From: Eretmocerus hayati
Lineage: Eukaryota > Arthropoda > Insecta > Hymenoptera > Aphelinidae
Direction: 5' to 3'
Assembly (NCBI GenBank): GCA_029851415.1
Contig: CM056744.1
Coordinates: 115,531,838-115,595,837 of the forward strand
DNA: 64,000 nucleotides
Shown here one piece after another: positions 46,283-59,045 of the stretch; position 1 is the stretch's first letter; each line of letters opens with the position of its first letter. Made by a program: the position numbers and the translations under genes. The notes under the pieces were generated by a model that had not been told where the DNA came from, made no database searches, and was given only the letters and a program-made list of their open reading frames with translations.

Positions 46283-47870
46283 TACATTTCAATACACACG
46301 TTTTGCGCCCCAAATGCGTCGAAATTCAAACATTTATTTCTTTTGCCCCACCTTACTGAAGACCTCTGAGGTAGAAGATTATGTCAATCCCCTCAAATTG
46401 AGCAATCCAAGGTCCAAAATAACTTCTTCGATAGTTTTGGTTTATATCATCGAATTGAAGTGGATCGACGTACGCTATTTGAATTTATTATGTGAGTCTC
46501 GATATCTTTCATTCTACCGGAATCAAAGGTACTGCAAATTCCCATATCGTCAACATTGATCTCAGAAATAGTATCATGAATATGAGAACTGTATGATCAA
46601 AATCCAAAATCCAAACGTAGAGTCAACATTCAAAAAATCCCATAACCCAATCATCCTTCCTTCAAATTAACGTCACCTTAATTGGACTAATTCATTTATA
46701 AAACGAGATCAATCCCTTACACCCAGCCATCCAATTCTCTCTCAGCATTCTCCGAATCGGGTATGACCAGAGCCAGACATGAATCAATTAGAGCTTCGCA
46801 TATAGAACTCCGGGCGGAAGCCAGATGCAGATACTTTAAATTGATGGAACGGTGAAGCGAATTACTGGGTCAACTGGGGAATCGAATATTAAAATTAATG
46901 GATTCACGTAAATTGCACATGCTCAACCAAGTGACAATGTCCCGCAGACCGAAATTGCCTGGCTCCTCAACTGCATGAGATATATGTGTCCAAAAATATA
47001 GACCAGAGCCTTACCCTGGAGGTGCTTTTCTGACTCCTGCCCCTCCCCTCTTATACTCTAACCCAAGGGCTTATACATATTAAAGTGAGACTTATTTCCC
47101 GAATTTTGATTTTTCTATGAGCTCACGCTTAAATGGTTCTGATTTGGTGGATATATAACGAACTTGGACATTGGTGGCTTTTGACATGTTACGAAGTTGA
47201 AGTAATACATCCAAACTCATTTTCAGAATGGCAATTCAATCGCATTACGCAAAGAATACTTTGATTCCAGTTAAGATGATCCTCAAAGTACATCCAAATG
47301 GATGTATGAATCCAGTCTCTACATTGATTGACTCCTCCACCGAGCATTCTCTCAAGTTAAACTTACCAATTTCCACCAAAAGCGTAAATGTGATATCCTC
47401 TCCCGATGATACTTTGAATGAAATAAATAAAGCCTGTACAAATTCTTAGACTTATTTAGAAATCAACCTATGCCAGCTGACTTTCAATCGAGTCTATGAT
47501 GAGAATGTGATAGTACTACGTTAAAACAATAAAGATCCGTTTCACGACATAGAAATGTGAGAAATGGTCCCTCTTGTGGTGGACACGAACACTAATGAAG
47601 AGGTTTCCAGTGAGATACGAGAAGTAGCACGAGAGATATCATAGGCCCACAAGAGTAGAAAATGCACGCTCTTCTAGAAACCGAACCTATACGTACCTAT
47701 GTGAAATCGTGCGTAAATTCAAAAACGAGATCACTCTTCCCCGGGCAGCCCTGAATAAAAAAAAATTTTCGAAGCCAGTTATTGGACTGTCAACTTCGGA
47801 CCCTGAAAAAGAGGCATTTTCACGTACAAATACGGACTTTTGGAATTTTGATCTTCGGTTGTGATTTTTT
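46283..47870. other. Intergenic sequence, nothing firm
   Basis: A 73-codon frame at 47228-47449 has no recognisable domain. AGTGAGACTTATTTCCCGA near 47084 resembles the terminus of the hAT-like foldback at 7595 (GGGTGACACTTATTCCCGA) and may be a decayed end of that family. Confidence 0.35.
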
Positions 47871-48819
47871 ATCCAGGACCTAGGGTGACACTCGTAATCA
47901 AGGAACCCATTTGGTATTTGTGATCCAAAAGTGACTTTCGTACTCGTGATCCAGAACTCAATGTGGTACTCGTGGTCGAGAAGTCAGTGTGGCACTTGTG
48001 ATCGAGAAAGTAATGTAGTACCTGTGATCGAGAACTTAATGCGGTATCCGTGATCAAGAAATCAGTGCGATACTCGCGATATAAAGCTCAATGTGGTAGC
48101 CGTGATCGATGACTCAATGTGGTATTCGTGTTATGAAACTCAATGCGGTATTCGTGATGTAAAACTCATTGTGATGCTAGTAATATAGAACTCAATATGG
48201 TAATTGTGATGGAGAGCTCAATGTAATGCTCGTAATCCAAAAGTCCACGTGGTACTCGAGAACTCAATGTCACCTTCATGATCGAGAACTCAATGTAGTA
48301 CTCGTGTTCGAAAACCCAATGTGGTACTCGCAATTTAGAACTCAACGCGATACTCGTGATGTAGAACTCAATGTGGCACTCGTAATCCAGAACTCAATGT
48401 GGTACTCGTAATCCAGAACTCAATGTGATACTCGTGATTTACAACTCAATGTCGTACTTGTGATCGAGGACTCAATGTGGTACTCACGGTCGAGAACTCA
48501 CAGTAGCACTCACGATCACATAGAATACTGGATTAGGATCACCACCCTGAGTTCTCGATCACGAGTACCACATTGAGTCCTTGATCACGAGTATCACATT
48601 GAGTTCTCGATCATGAGTACAACACACAGTTTCGAATCACGAGCACCACATCGGAATCTCGATCACGAGTACGCCATCGAGTTCTCGGCCACGAGTACCA
48701 CATGGAATTCTAGATTACGAGTACTGCATTGAATTCACGATCACGAGTACGACATACAGTCTTGGCTCACAAGTATCAAATTGAGTTCTCGATCACGAAT
48801 GTCACGCTAGGTACTGGAT
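47871..48819. repeat. Head-to-head minisatellite bounded by inverted termini
   Basis: A degenerate array of 26-bp units (consensus GTGGTACTCGTGATCGAGAA + CTCAAT) runs from about 47890 to 48520. It then inverts and runs as the complement (TTGAGTTCTCGATCACGAG) from about 48550 to 48800. The outer ends are also inverted: ATCCAGGACCTAGGGTGACA (47871) against TGTCACGCTAGGTACTGGAT (48800-48819). The whole can fold back, like foldback elements built of short tandem repeats. Short ORFs across it are repeat artefacts. Confidence 0.8.
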
Positions 48820-49056
48820 CAGGATTGCATCCAAGAATGAAGATACCTAAAAGTTCATATTTTGTTGTAAATTTCTCTCTCCTTCTACAGTTTGGAGTCA
48901 AAAATCCAATATTTTGCTCCAAACGACGAGTTTATAGGGTACGGTTCGAGTCTTGGGAGTCGAAAAACAGAGCTATTAGATGCTACCTCGGCAAAACAAG
49001 ATAGTATTCAGTTGGAATGTGACCAAGCCCTCGATTATTGGTGCACATTCTGGCTA

Positions 49057-50142
49057 CCCTGTTAAAAATCGTCGTCCAATGTTGATCCAATTGGATCAAA
49101 TGTTGGAAGAGTTTGATCCAATTTGATCAAGGAACGTAACGCTATTTGATCCAACCTTGATCAAATAGTTCCAATGACTAACCTAACTTGGGTATGAATG
49201 TGCAGGTGGGAAATGTACAAATATGAAACGATGTAGAATCGTAGTGTACTTTATTCACAATTTCGCACTCACAATATCACAAAATAAAACTTTTTTATTC
49301 ACTTATTCAATAGCATTAAAATAATTGAACACATCGTTCATACTATCTCGCACATATCAATTCAAATACCCAAGTCCAAACGAGATACTGAGTATTTTTC
49401 ATGACGAACTTTGGTACATCAACAAAGTTTGAAATCTCTGCAATATAGAATGACAAGAATGCACTTGACTGGAAATAAAAAGCATTTCAAGTGACATGAA
49501 AATCATTCAACTAAAATGAAGCAAATTCAAGTTTGATCAAAGATTATTTGTTGCGCTGAATCTCATTTAGGTAATCAAAATGAAAATCATCCAACTAAAA
49601 TGAAGCAAATTCAAGTTTGATCAAAGATTATTTGTTGCGTTGAATCTTATTTAGGTAATCAAATTCTTCACGTATCTAAGTGAGAGATGTGTGAAATAAA
49701 GAGCACTCAAAGAACGTAAATGCATTAGAATGAATAAAGGATCCCATGTGCAATCCAAATGTAAAGTAGAGTGGCAAGTATATTGATGAATGAAAACATG
49801 AAGTAGATGAAATGAAGTAGGAAATACTCGAGTATAAATGAGCAACACTAAAGTCGATAAAAAATCCTCGCACATGTATAGATCTCCCATCAAAATTGCA
49901 AAATATTCAATATAATAATAATGCCGCGATCAAAGCTCTCTATTTATCCTCATAATTTTGATGTGTTTGCAGACGACGCGTTCGCGACGAACGGCGTGTG
50001 CGCGCAGTCAGTCTACTCCGCTTGCTCCAATATTGGATCAAGGTTTGATCAAATAGCGTTACGTTTTGGATCAAACCTGGATCCCAGTATTTGATCCAAT
50101 TGGATCAACTGATCCAACGACTGGACGAAATTTTTAACAGGG
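49057..50142. mobile_element. TA-flanked TIR element with GATCCAATTGGATC subterminal repeats
   Basis: The terminus CCCTGTTAAAAAT at the left pairs with its complement ATTTTTAACAGGG at the right, each flanked by TA (49055-49056 and 50143-50144). That fits a Tc1/mariner-type target, though other readings of the ends are possible. Subterminal arms repeat GATCCAATTGGATCAA and AACGTAACGCTATTTGATC words in both orientations. The interior has an 84-bp tandem duplication (49497-49580 and 49581-49664). No transposase. Confidence 0.75.
49497..49664 (+). repeat. 84-bp direct tandem duplication
   Basis: Two nearly identical units start with TGAAAATCAT at 49497 and 49581, differing at a few bases (ATTCAACT against ATCCAACT, GCGCTG against GCGTTG). 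The duplication is recent relative to the rest of the element. Confidence 0.85.
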
Positions 50143-50144
50143 TA

Positions 50145-52849
50145 GTGCCCGCACAATTCTATAATTTTATCCAAGATCGAGAGGTTAGAAAACCCCAATT
50201 CGGTATATATAGAGATATGGCAGTGCTGCGAGGTTTTTTTTATTCTTGCCAGCTTGAATATCACTAAAATTTTCATAGATGATTGGAGATGGTCACATAA
50301 CTGATGAACTCGATGATATGAGAGATGGCACCATGAATTATTTCATCTCTAAGAAGTTGCTGAAGAACCAGATCAGTTTTTTTTGAGTGTATGTTATCGA
50401 AGTTGAATCCCCGTACATTGAACCCTCATTCAATTTAGGATCACAAACAAAGTTGAATCAAGTCCTGCCATACACAAATAAGATCTCCTATTAAATCGAG
50501 TATGCATTGCATAGGGTATTAGTGACGAACCCTTTCCCAAACGCGAAAACATGAAGAATTAGCATCGCAAGAAGATTATACCAAACAAAAACACTGCACT
50601 TCAATAAGGCACACTTGCCGAATTGGATTTTTCACACTCAGGGTGAGAATATACATCACAACCTCGCCACTCGCGCTCCATCAATCTCATCTCCCACCTT
50701 ACATACCCACTCTTACTTTGCATCTCTCAAAGCCAGAACAAACCTGTATCAGCTTCACCGAGCGCCACACTCTTACTTTCGCCTATTGTGTTCGAATCGA
50801 CTCTTTGTCTCCTGACAGGTTATACAAGATTTCAGTACCTTCTTACTCTTCCATAAGAGATCGAAAAGCTCCACATCGTATGTAATACTAACTACAGGAA
50901 TTGAGAATTAGATGGATGGGCTTCTTTTTGGGTTCTTAAAGTAGAATGCAGACGGTGATTTTCGCGCGATTGTTTCGAATGACTTCTTAGACAAATCACT
51001 GCATGCAGCGAAAGAGTGAATGAGAAAGATGAAGAAGGATTGAGGAGGCGTGAAGGTGGACAGATTTAGCTCTGATAGACTTATTGTTTGCCATGATTGA
51101 TTTGTAGGTTAGGTTTGGCTTGATATATACATACTCATTGCGTTGTGCAAGTGCTCAATTTGTCAGTTTGCCATTATTGCGCCATAGATTTGTTGATGCC
51201 TGATGATTTAAGTACTGAGACAATCTTGCATTATTCCGCCCACTTTTGGGTGTCTTTTGCGTGTTGTGTCATCGGTACTCGATCGAGTACTTTTAAATTC
51301 CATTTTATGCGTAGAAGGAGATATTCAATGTAGAATTGTTATGATTACTTTTGTATCAGGTGTTGAACTCGCGTCGGTATTTTATTACACCCTCGAAGTA
51401 ACCTGGATTTTCCGATACGCATTCTTATAGCAAATTCATCTTTCTTCTACCCCTGTGTCAGCTTTTGTGCTACTTACACGTTTGCTGGAATGTTTGTCTT
51501 TATCTGTCAAATTTACGAGGGGAGCGAGAAATTGCATACCTCGGCAATTCTTCTTTTCCTCTCGTCCATAAGAAACAATTCGTCGCAAAGTGCGCGTTCC
51601 GCATTGAGATCACGTTCTTCTTCGTTTGATCCTTTTGATTTAGCAGCTTTTTCCCTTCTACTGTTTTCACCCATTTGCCGTGTGTGCTTTTAGATTTGTC
51701 TTGCTACTATTCTCTTTTATCGCACACCCAAATGAAATATTACCGATGAATCATACTCGATGTATTTTATTGCGATACGATATGTATGGTTGGGTATCTG
51801 TCCTTACACCTAAGATTTTGTGTGTAAGAAATCAATTTTATGATATTACTCTGGGATTTGGTTGTGAATTCTACGTGATTGGGGCAGTACTTTGCGTGTA
51901 GTGACGGAACAATTTGAGATACGGAGATTTGGATCGATTGTCCGTGTGGTGGGAGAAAACTCAATACTTGGTGAAAATTTTGCAAACTCTATTTTACTGA
52001 CCACTCCATTCCTCTAAAAGAATATTACATTCGTTGGAAAGTTGGTTATTGATGACAGATCTATCCAAGAGTATCAGATACGATTCGTTTAATTTTAGCC
52101 TTTCTATTACAAGGGAGACTGTTGTTATTTTTACCGTAAAAAATAAAAGGTTTTCTCATTGACGCAGTAGGCCAGTAGAGTTAGCTCGAAAAGGACGAAA
52201 TTTTGGCGGTGGAAGATGGGTGCTGGTTTTATTTCTTCTCAGGTGCAGGACACTCCATAGAACCATGTCTACCACTTATGAACAAATTTCGCTGGCCGGA
52301 AAAAATTATTAACAATGGATTACTGGAAAAAACGACACTTTTCGCGGATTAATGCCTATAGCTCTGTGGGTATAACTTTGAGCGAGTTTGCTCTGGTCTC
52401 ATCTTTTAGCTAGTGAAAAAACCTACAGATTCAAAAAAAATTTATTGCTCTAGCATATTTTTTGTCGGAGTTACATAGGTTTAAACAAAAAAAGACCTAT
52501 TAAAAAAAATGGTTGTTAATTCTCCAATAGCTGACTAATGAGGCCAAAAACTCAGACAATCGATAGTCCTCATTGAGGTTGATAAGCATACCAAATTTGG
52601 TGACGATTCGTTGGACCGTTTTTGAACAAGCCTATTTGTATATAAAAAATTGTTCTTCAGGAGAAGTGGCGTAACTTTTTTATAATCAAAGATGGTGTTT
52701 TGGGGGAAATCAGGGGGATACCTAGAAGTCTACTCTTCAATATCCCGTTCGAATCATTATATCTTGTAAAGGCGATTTTTGAGAGCTAATTGTTTATAAT
52801 TATTGCACACGCCTCTCATTGTGTATTAAAATCTCGAAAAACATCGATT
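50145..52849. other. AT-rich intergenic sequence, nothing recognised
   Basis: Several 60-80 codon frames (for example 51490-51693 and 51680-51901) with no domains and mutually overlapping. A GTAGGTTAGGTTTGG word is near 51107. No exon-like structure that I trust. Confidence 0.4.
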
Positions 52850-53167
52850 AGATGAGGAGGAACCCGAAAATGAAACCAGCCAATCGCGTTTTTTTCTCAA
52901 GCTACCCCAGATTAAAAAAGAATGAAGGAAATTGGTCATGTAGAACCAGAAATATTGCGAAAAAATCCTAGGCACTCGATTTTGAAGTTCACCGTTTCTC
53001 ACGCGCCACGAGCCAACCACAGCTAATCTTTGGTGCGATTCAAAATCGAGCGCCGAGGATTTTTTCGCAATATTTCTGGTTCTACGTGACCAATTTCCTT
53101 CATTCTTTTTTTAAACCTGGTGTAGCTTGAGAAAAAAACGCGATTGGCTTCACTTTGACTCATCATC
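52850..53167. repeat. Hairpin of about 318 bp with 135-bp arms
   Basis: GCCAATCGCGTTTTTTTCTC (near 52878) pairs with GAGAAAAAAACGCGATTGGC (near 53129). TTGGTCATGTAGAACCAGAA pairs with TTCTGGTTCTACGTGACCAA. The loop is about 40 bp around 53010. Probably a MITE; no ORF. Confidence 0.8.
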
Positions 53168-55537
53168 CATGTTCTTTGCAAATCAGTTGATCCAGAAAAA
53201 TTGCCTCAAAAATTGCTATTGAGAAAACTATTGAAAAGATATGTGTTATTAGGAATAAAATAGTGAAAACCTATTGGCCTCACTAGTGGACAAAGAACAG
53301 TCGACCATGCACAGAGGGACATCACAGACATATTTTAACCATACTCGAAGAAACTCACAATACAAGGGTGATACATTCTCACAGAGGACTGAGATAAATT
53401 TTGATGTTTGTAAATCTTCAAACTACGAATCAACTTCCTCGAGATCAAAGCTATGGATGACTAGTGACAAAAGAGGTCATATCTGTCTACAAGTTCAAAG
53501 GTCACTCAAAATGATTCGGTCCAACGTGTACTGATGTTATTCGCCATATGTGAACTCCTAGTATAATTTGAAGAGTTCTAACCGCGATAAGAACTATCGT
53601 CTGAGATGGTTTTGAAAAGGTATTCACGCGGCGGAAGCCTAGACTCACCCACGACCGAGTCATCTTGCATGTCCTAATTCGCCCCACTCATCCCTATGTT
53701 TCTTTTGCATGGAATATTTACAGTGACACAGTGGAATTACGTGCAATGAACGCTAGACTTACATCAGATCGAGACACAACAGATGAATTCCAAACGACTT
53801 TTAGTCATCCATGTGGGGCCACAAACGAGGTTGAGAAAATTCGAGGATTTCATATTCATCCCTGTCACTCTCACCGGAAGTTATCAGAGTAAAACATCAC
53901 AATTGAGAGATTGAAGACAGGAAATACCTTTGATCTCCATGATGACCCAACCTTTGATCTAGACTGCAACATACATTACTTTTTTAGAAAATAGACAGAA
54001 AAAAGTCATCTTTCCTAACTATCAGCAACGACACAAACAAACACACACATACAGTTTCAAAGCAAAAATAATCATCAAGAAAGCGTATATCATCTCAGAG
54101 TTATACTTTATTTTGCAAGCAAAGATGTGATACCAGGCAAAGGTGTGGAATTAAACGAAGCAATGCAAAAGCAGTACATACCAGTAAAAAAAAGGGACAA
54201 ATCTGAAGTGATGCGGAAACTGGCACAAAGAGGTGAATACATGTAGCACATATGCAAAGCACACGAAGCTCATCGCCTGAGGCTGTGAACGAGAGGTACA
54301 CACATGTGCACAAGAGAAAGCACAAGTAAAAGTAGAAAGGAAAAAAAAATTGCAAAATGGAGAGATGCAGATTCACAGAGGCGAGCGATCTATCGCATCC
54401 GTAGGGCAAATGGCGATTATAGTGGGTGACATGATACTTTTGCCTCTTGTAAGGGTAAAGAGAAATCGCCAGAGGCTTGGAAAGCGAGTGGTGAGAGAGC
54501 ATAAATGGGGAAATATGTGCTTGGAAGAGCAAAAATGAAACGTGGATGTCGAGGAAAATGAAGAAAACATTGGAGGGATGTGATCCGAGCTTTCGTATAA
54601 TGAGTAGAGTATTGATGCCTATGGCGGTGGTGTCGATGTCTGAGCTTGCGATGGATACTTTTTCTGGGAGCTTGCACCCTTATCAATGTTAGTGATTCTT
54701 CATCAATGATCAACAGCTAAGCCTTAATGTATTTTGAAATTTGAGGTAGTTATCCTGTGACTTTAATTGACTACAGAATGCCTTGTGACTTGGTGAGACT
54801 TCGAATCAAGTAATATTGATCAACATCTTTGCAAAATTCCAAGTTAATCGACCGTTTTGTTTCGGAGCCTTAGCCATCAAGAAACCGGGTGTATTGATCA
54901 CATTGCGTTTATGGAAGAGGGCACGCAAAACGGTACCCTTTCGATTCTCACAATTGATCCCAACTACAGAAAATGACGAGTTTCAGGGACAAAAATGTTG
55001 ATTTTTTAATCACAAATTTTTTAACCGAGTCCGCTCAAGATTGACTGTCGAGTCTTTCTACGACAGCCATCCAAAAATTAGGATTGCAAGACGGTTTTCA
55101 TACAAATTGTAGTCTGGTTCGATCGGGATCCATCAGAAAAGTATATCATCACACTTCAGCTTGCTATTTGATAAACAGAACAGGTCAATTTGACCAAGTA
55201 AGGTTAGATAGTTATTGAATCACGTGATTGCGGGTCAACTACGGTAATAGAGTATGGGATAGCTCAGCTGAGAGATGCCCACCTTAGATTTTACCTCGGA
55301 TTCTTATCATAGATTTTCGGATGCTCAAATCTGTACGTTTCTTCGGATTCTACTTCGGGTATATTCACCATAAACCTCTCTCCGACAATCTGAGAATACT
55401 AACAAGCTTATTCTTTAATGATACCTTTGTGATGCGCATAAGGCATGTGTGCTCGAGTTGGAAGCATCATCAGATGCAAGCTTGAATCTTCGTAATTATC
55501 CATGATCAACATTTATATGATATAACCATGACGACAA
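53168..55537. other. Intergenic sequence; purine-rich strand 54100-54600
   Basis: The 143-codon minus-strand frame at 54101-54532 follows from a long purine-rich stretch on the + strand and overlaps other frames; I do not call it a gene. Frames at 53274-53534 and 53665-53892 have no domains. Confidence 0.4.
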
Positions 55538-55609
55538 GCCATCGTGGTCTTGTGGATAAAATCCTGGTCTATAATGCAGAGTAGACCTGGGTTCAAATCC
55601 TAGATGGCA
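55538..55609 (+). pseudogene. tRNA-like sequence (tRNA pseudogene or SINE head)
   Basis: An A-box-like TGGTCTTGTGG and a B-box-like GGTTCAAATCC are spaced as in a tRNA, with near-complementary ends GCCATC and GATGGC. D-stem and anticodon-stem pairing is poor, and GGTCTA/TAGACC forms an alternative stem. It is more likely a tRNA-derived relic than a working tRNA gene. Confidence 0.35.
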
Positions 55610-56540
55610 ACAATATGAATCTTCATAAGTGCTTGAATCACTAACTTCGGTAGTTCGGAACCCGTTCGGAATCAAGAGTTATGAAGAATAACCTCCGGAA
55701 GAGGTTGAATTGCGAATTGAATTGCGAACTGAATTGCGTCAATGAAAAGGTTGAAATATCCATGCCAAATCTAATTCATGCATACCTCACCATGGATCTT
55801 CGTCATAATTTTGTGACGAAAATAACTTGACTGATTAGGAATACAAATGTGATTAATAAGTCGTTTGATTTATTCATCTCATCAAAAATAACATTGCTAT
55901 GTTTGTTTTGTATTTGTAACACACTCACCAATCTTTTCCGAGTGGATATAATGAATTCAACTCTGAACGAGACAGTCACAAATTTCCAGCTCATAATTTT
56001 TATTTGCGCCAAGTAGCTGCAAGACCGATTATTAATTATTCAACACGATTCAAATAGAAAACCTTGAGATAGCCAAAACATACATAGTCCATGATGAGCC
56101 AGCCTTATTACCCATCTATAAATTGAATTATCTGAACGACCAGCAAGAAACTCCAACTACATCAAAAGATTCTATTTTCTACCCATAAGTCCAGTGAACC
56201 TTCATGAAAACTTCACACGTGATACTTACAGACTTATAACAGGATACTGCCCTGTCAAGCACTAATTTGGAAAAACCATATCTTCCTTCTCGTCATTCCC
56301 GGAAAGAGTCACGTACATTTGTCCAGACAGGATCTGAAAAAAATTTTCTCGTCTCCCTTTCATATCTACTCACTCAGAATCCTTGCAATTTCATCTCCCT
56401 TTTCTTTCTTCCATCAAAACTACCCTTCAGCAAATGAATCAAAGCTCACCCTTGGTAGTACCCTCAACCAACGTCGACATGCTCCTTTTCTCTCGACTTG
56501 TTCCTACTTCTTATACTGCACCGTACGAGACGCAATAATA

Positions 56541-56930
56541 ATGAAAGGAGCTGCTTTTTCCGCAACGTCGACATATTTTCTCACCGTGGCAGTGGCTTGC
56601 AAGCTCGGATGGAGCTTTTCAAGATTTGATGTTGGTGAGCTTACGTACGAACAATTGAGAGAGGTTTTCACGACGATGGCGCCACGAGTACTTGATTGTT
56701 TCCATTGGGAGAAGAGGAGGGTTATAGCAATCGGTTACTTTAATTGCAGGTACTTCAGGTTACCATTTATTCGATTTGAAAATTATGTTTTTTTGGGATG
56801 AGTAGTATTGTTCTGCTTCTTTGATGGTGAATGGGGAATTTTACCACCAATGTGTTATGGGATTTGTTTCAAATACGTCAAATGGAAAGTATTCTCAAGA
56901 GCATTCCAATCCTGTCAGTGCCCAAGAGAC
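56541..56930 (+). pseudogene. Possible odorant-binding-protein-like remnant
   Basis: From an ATG at 56541 the frame gives a hydrophobic leader (MKGAAFSATSTYFLTVAVA) then ELTYEQLREVFTTMAPRVLDC, resembling the first helix of insect OBPs up to Cys1. About 160 bp on, another frame reads ILPPMCYGICFKYVK, with the C-x3-C spacing of OBP Cys2-Cys3. A stop follows soon after and Cys4-6 are not seen. The match is weak and could be coincidence. If real, it is a decayed or unusually spliced gene. Confidence 0.25.
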
Positions 56931-56939
56931 CACTCAGAT

Positions 56940-58094
56940 ATATGAGAATATCTCTGAAACTTTTGACTTTCGGACTCAAAAAGTGTCACCGCGGTGGAAA
57001 TCGAGATACACGACTAGATCCTGTCATTGAGCATGCACGATGGTTTGAGTATGAGGATCGTATGGAATTAGGTGTTAGAATATAGTAACGAAAGTCAGAA
57101 TTGGAATATACTGAGTGCTTCACCAATAATTTCATCATTTCTTGATGCATTTTTCACAAAATTGGGACTGTACAGCCCTCGTTCAAGCGGATGATACTCG
57201 TGGAGCGTCCAAAGTCTCAATAGGTAGGGATTCGTATGATATTCTGAGGGAATTTGTAACATATTCACGGTGTTCAGAGGTCCGTGCCCGACCTACGGCG
57301 CGCGTGTCTTCCAAAAAGCTGTGCGATTATACATGTTGTAACAACGTTATCTCTTTCGTTTTATAAGGTTTCTTGTCTTCTCCGTTGAGGCACATAGTCC
57401 TAGAACAGCCCTTTCCTCTTTTTTTCAAGGAAAATACGAGAAGTATTCGGATCCCATTGGTTAAATGAACTCTATTGAGTTGTCATTTTGACAGAAGTTC
57501 ATTTGGCTTCCCAATGGGTTTGGTTTTATAGGAACCCGAAATCCTGCGCATGAGCAGAAAACAGACTTTCAATATTATCTGGGAACAGATTTGCATAAAA
57601 TAGCAAAAAAGGGGTTTGCACAAAAGACGTCCGCACCTATAAGGGGAGTGGAGGGGTATCCCAAAATGTTACACGACTGAATGCTAGGGAGGGGGAGGGG
57701 GTCTGACTCGCTCTGACGTCCTCAGCGAGTTATGCCAACTTTCAAATTCTTGTCAACTCTTGACGTTCTTTATCAAGTTCCAATATTCTTTGCTGGTTGA
57801 CTAGCGATGGACATAAAATATTATTCCCGCCATTTAAGTCGTGTTTTTGTAGGTCTGTCTTTTTACGATCATCTCATGGCCTAGAAATGACTCGGATGGA
57901 ATTTTGGTCAAAATAAAAGAGGGGGGGTGGGTCATGACGTGTGTCACATCTTTTTAGGGGGGACTCTGCTCGAATGTGACAAGGTGTGACAAAGGCGGAG
58001 GGAAAGTCCAAAATCCTTGAAAATCGTGCGAATATTTTTTGTGCGAACCCTCAAATGGGCCTGAGAACATAATAGTATATTACGCAACGATGTC
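56940..58094. other. Intergenic sequence with G-rich patches
   Basis: No supported gene. A short inverted repeat (CCCATTGGTTAAATGAAC against GTTCATTTGGCTTCCCAATGGG) spans about 57453-57520. G-rich runs lie near 57640-57710 and 57920-57960. Confidence 0.4.
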
Positions 58095-58262
58095 GAAAAG
58101 TTGGATTTACGCACGAGTGAAAATCTTTACACACGAGTGTGAATCTTTACGCACTGGTGAGATTCTTTACGCACGAGCCGCGTAGCGGCTCGTGCGTAAA
58201 GTATCTCAACAGTGCGTAAGGATTCACATCTCGTGTGTAAAGGTTTTCCGAGTGCGGAAACC
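58095..58262. repeat. TGCGTAAAG-family palindromic cluster
   Basis: At least seven GTGCGTAAAG/CTTTACGCAC-type words appear in both orientations, including the hairpin TTTACGCACGAGCCGC..GCGGCTCGTGCGTAAA centred near 58184. A counterpart lies at 59046-59195. The two may bound a 1.1-kb element (about 58095-59195). Confidence 0.7.
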
Positions 58263-58388
58263 TTTCGACAGAGTTGCGTACGATATTTTTCGAAATTTTG
58301 TGCGGAAAGTTAGTATTCTGTCGGCTACCTGATACGTTAAACCCAATCGCGATTGGGGCAGATGGAGGAAGAGGGCGCAGAGCGGGGT

Positions 58389-58463
58389 CCAGGGGCGGTA
58401 GCCCCTGGTGGGGGTGCAGGGGGCGAAGCCCCCGCCGGGGGGTTCGGGGGGCGGAGCCCCCCG
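58389..58463. repeat. Three consecutive GC-rich hairpins
   Basis: CCAGGGGCGGTAGCCCCTGG (58389-58408), then GCAGGGGGCGAAGCCCCCGC (58416-58435), then CGGGGGGCGGAGCCCCCCG (58445-58463). Each is a near-perfect stem with a 3-4-base loop. GC content is far above the AT-rich surroundings. Confidence 0.85.
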
Positions 58464-59045
58464 ACTGAAAAAAAATTCTGAAAATGTATCAGAAAAAGAT
58501 CTTTTGTCCGATATATCACATGTTACCGCATAGATTGAAAATATCGATCTCAATTCTCAAAAGTTCTAGTAGTGGACAAGATCCGAGATATGTAAGTTCA
58601 TAAGATAGTATGAATTTCAATTTTGAGGGAAATCATTACAGAGTTATATGAGTGTCGCCAAGGACAGGCAAAAGTAAATCAACGAATCCACGGTTCAATA
58701 GAAAGAACGTGGAAAATTATAATCATAATTTGTATATACATATTGTACTGCGAATTAAATTAAACTCATATTCTACCGAAGCGACCGATTTCCATGTACA
58801 ATTCGATGACCAATCAGAATATTTGATCTATGAACTAGCCGAGAGAACAAAATTGAGTATAACAATTCAGAGAGCTCATAAGTATTAATTCCATCGAGTG
58901 AAAGGAGTCATTACACCTGCTTTGGACAGCTTCGAATCAAATATTGGAGCACTCAGTTACTAGAGAATTAGGACAGAGATCATTTTGCCAGTCTACGCAG
59001 AAACTTCAAGAGATATCGTAGAATATCAGGCTAGAAAGAAAATAC

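Noticed and set aside
47880..48820. CRISPR-like regular repeat array
   Set aside because: The units are contiguous and degenerate with no unique spacers, in a eukaryotic context, and the array inverts halfway. It is a minisatellite.
54101..54532. 143-codon minus-strand ORF with hydrophobic runs
   Set aside because: It arises from a purine-rich + strand stretch, overlaps several other frames, and has no domain, promoter or splice support.
56821..57085. ORFs of 69 and 84 codons as separate genes
   Set aside because: They overlap each other in different frames with no domain; only the CYGIC segment in a third frame drew attention.
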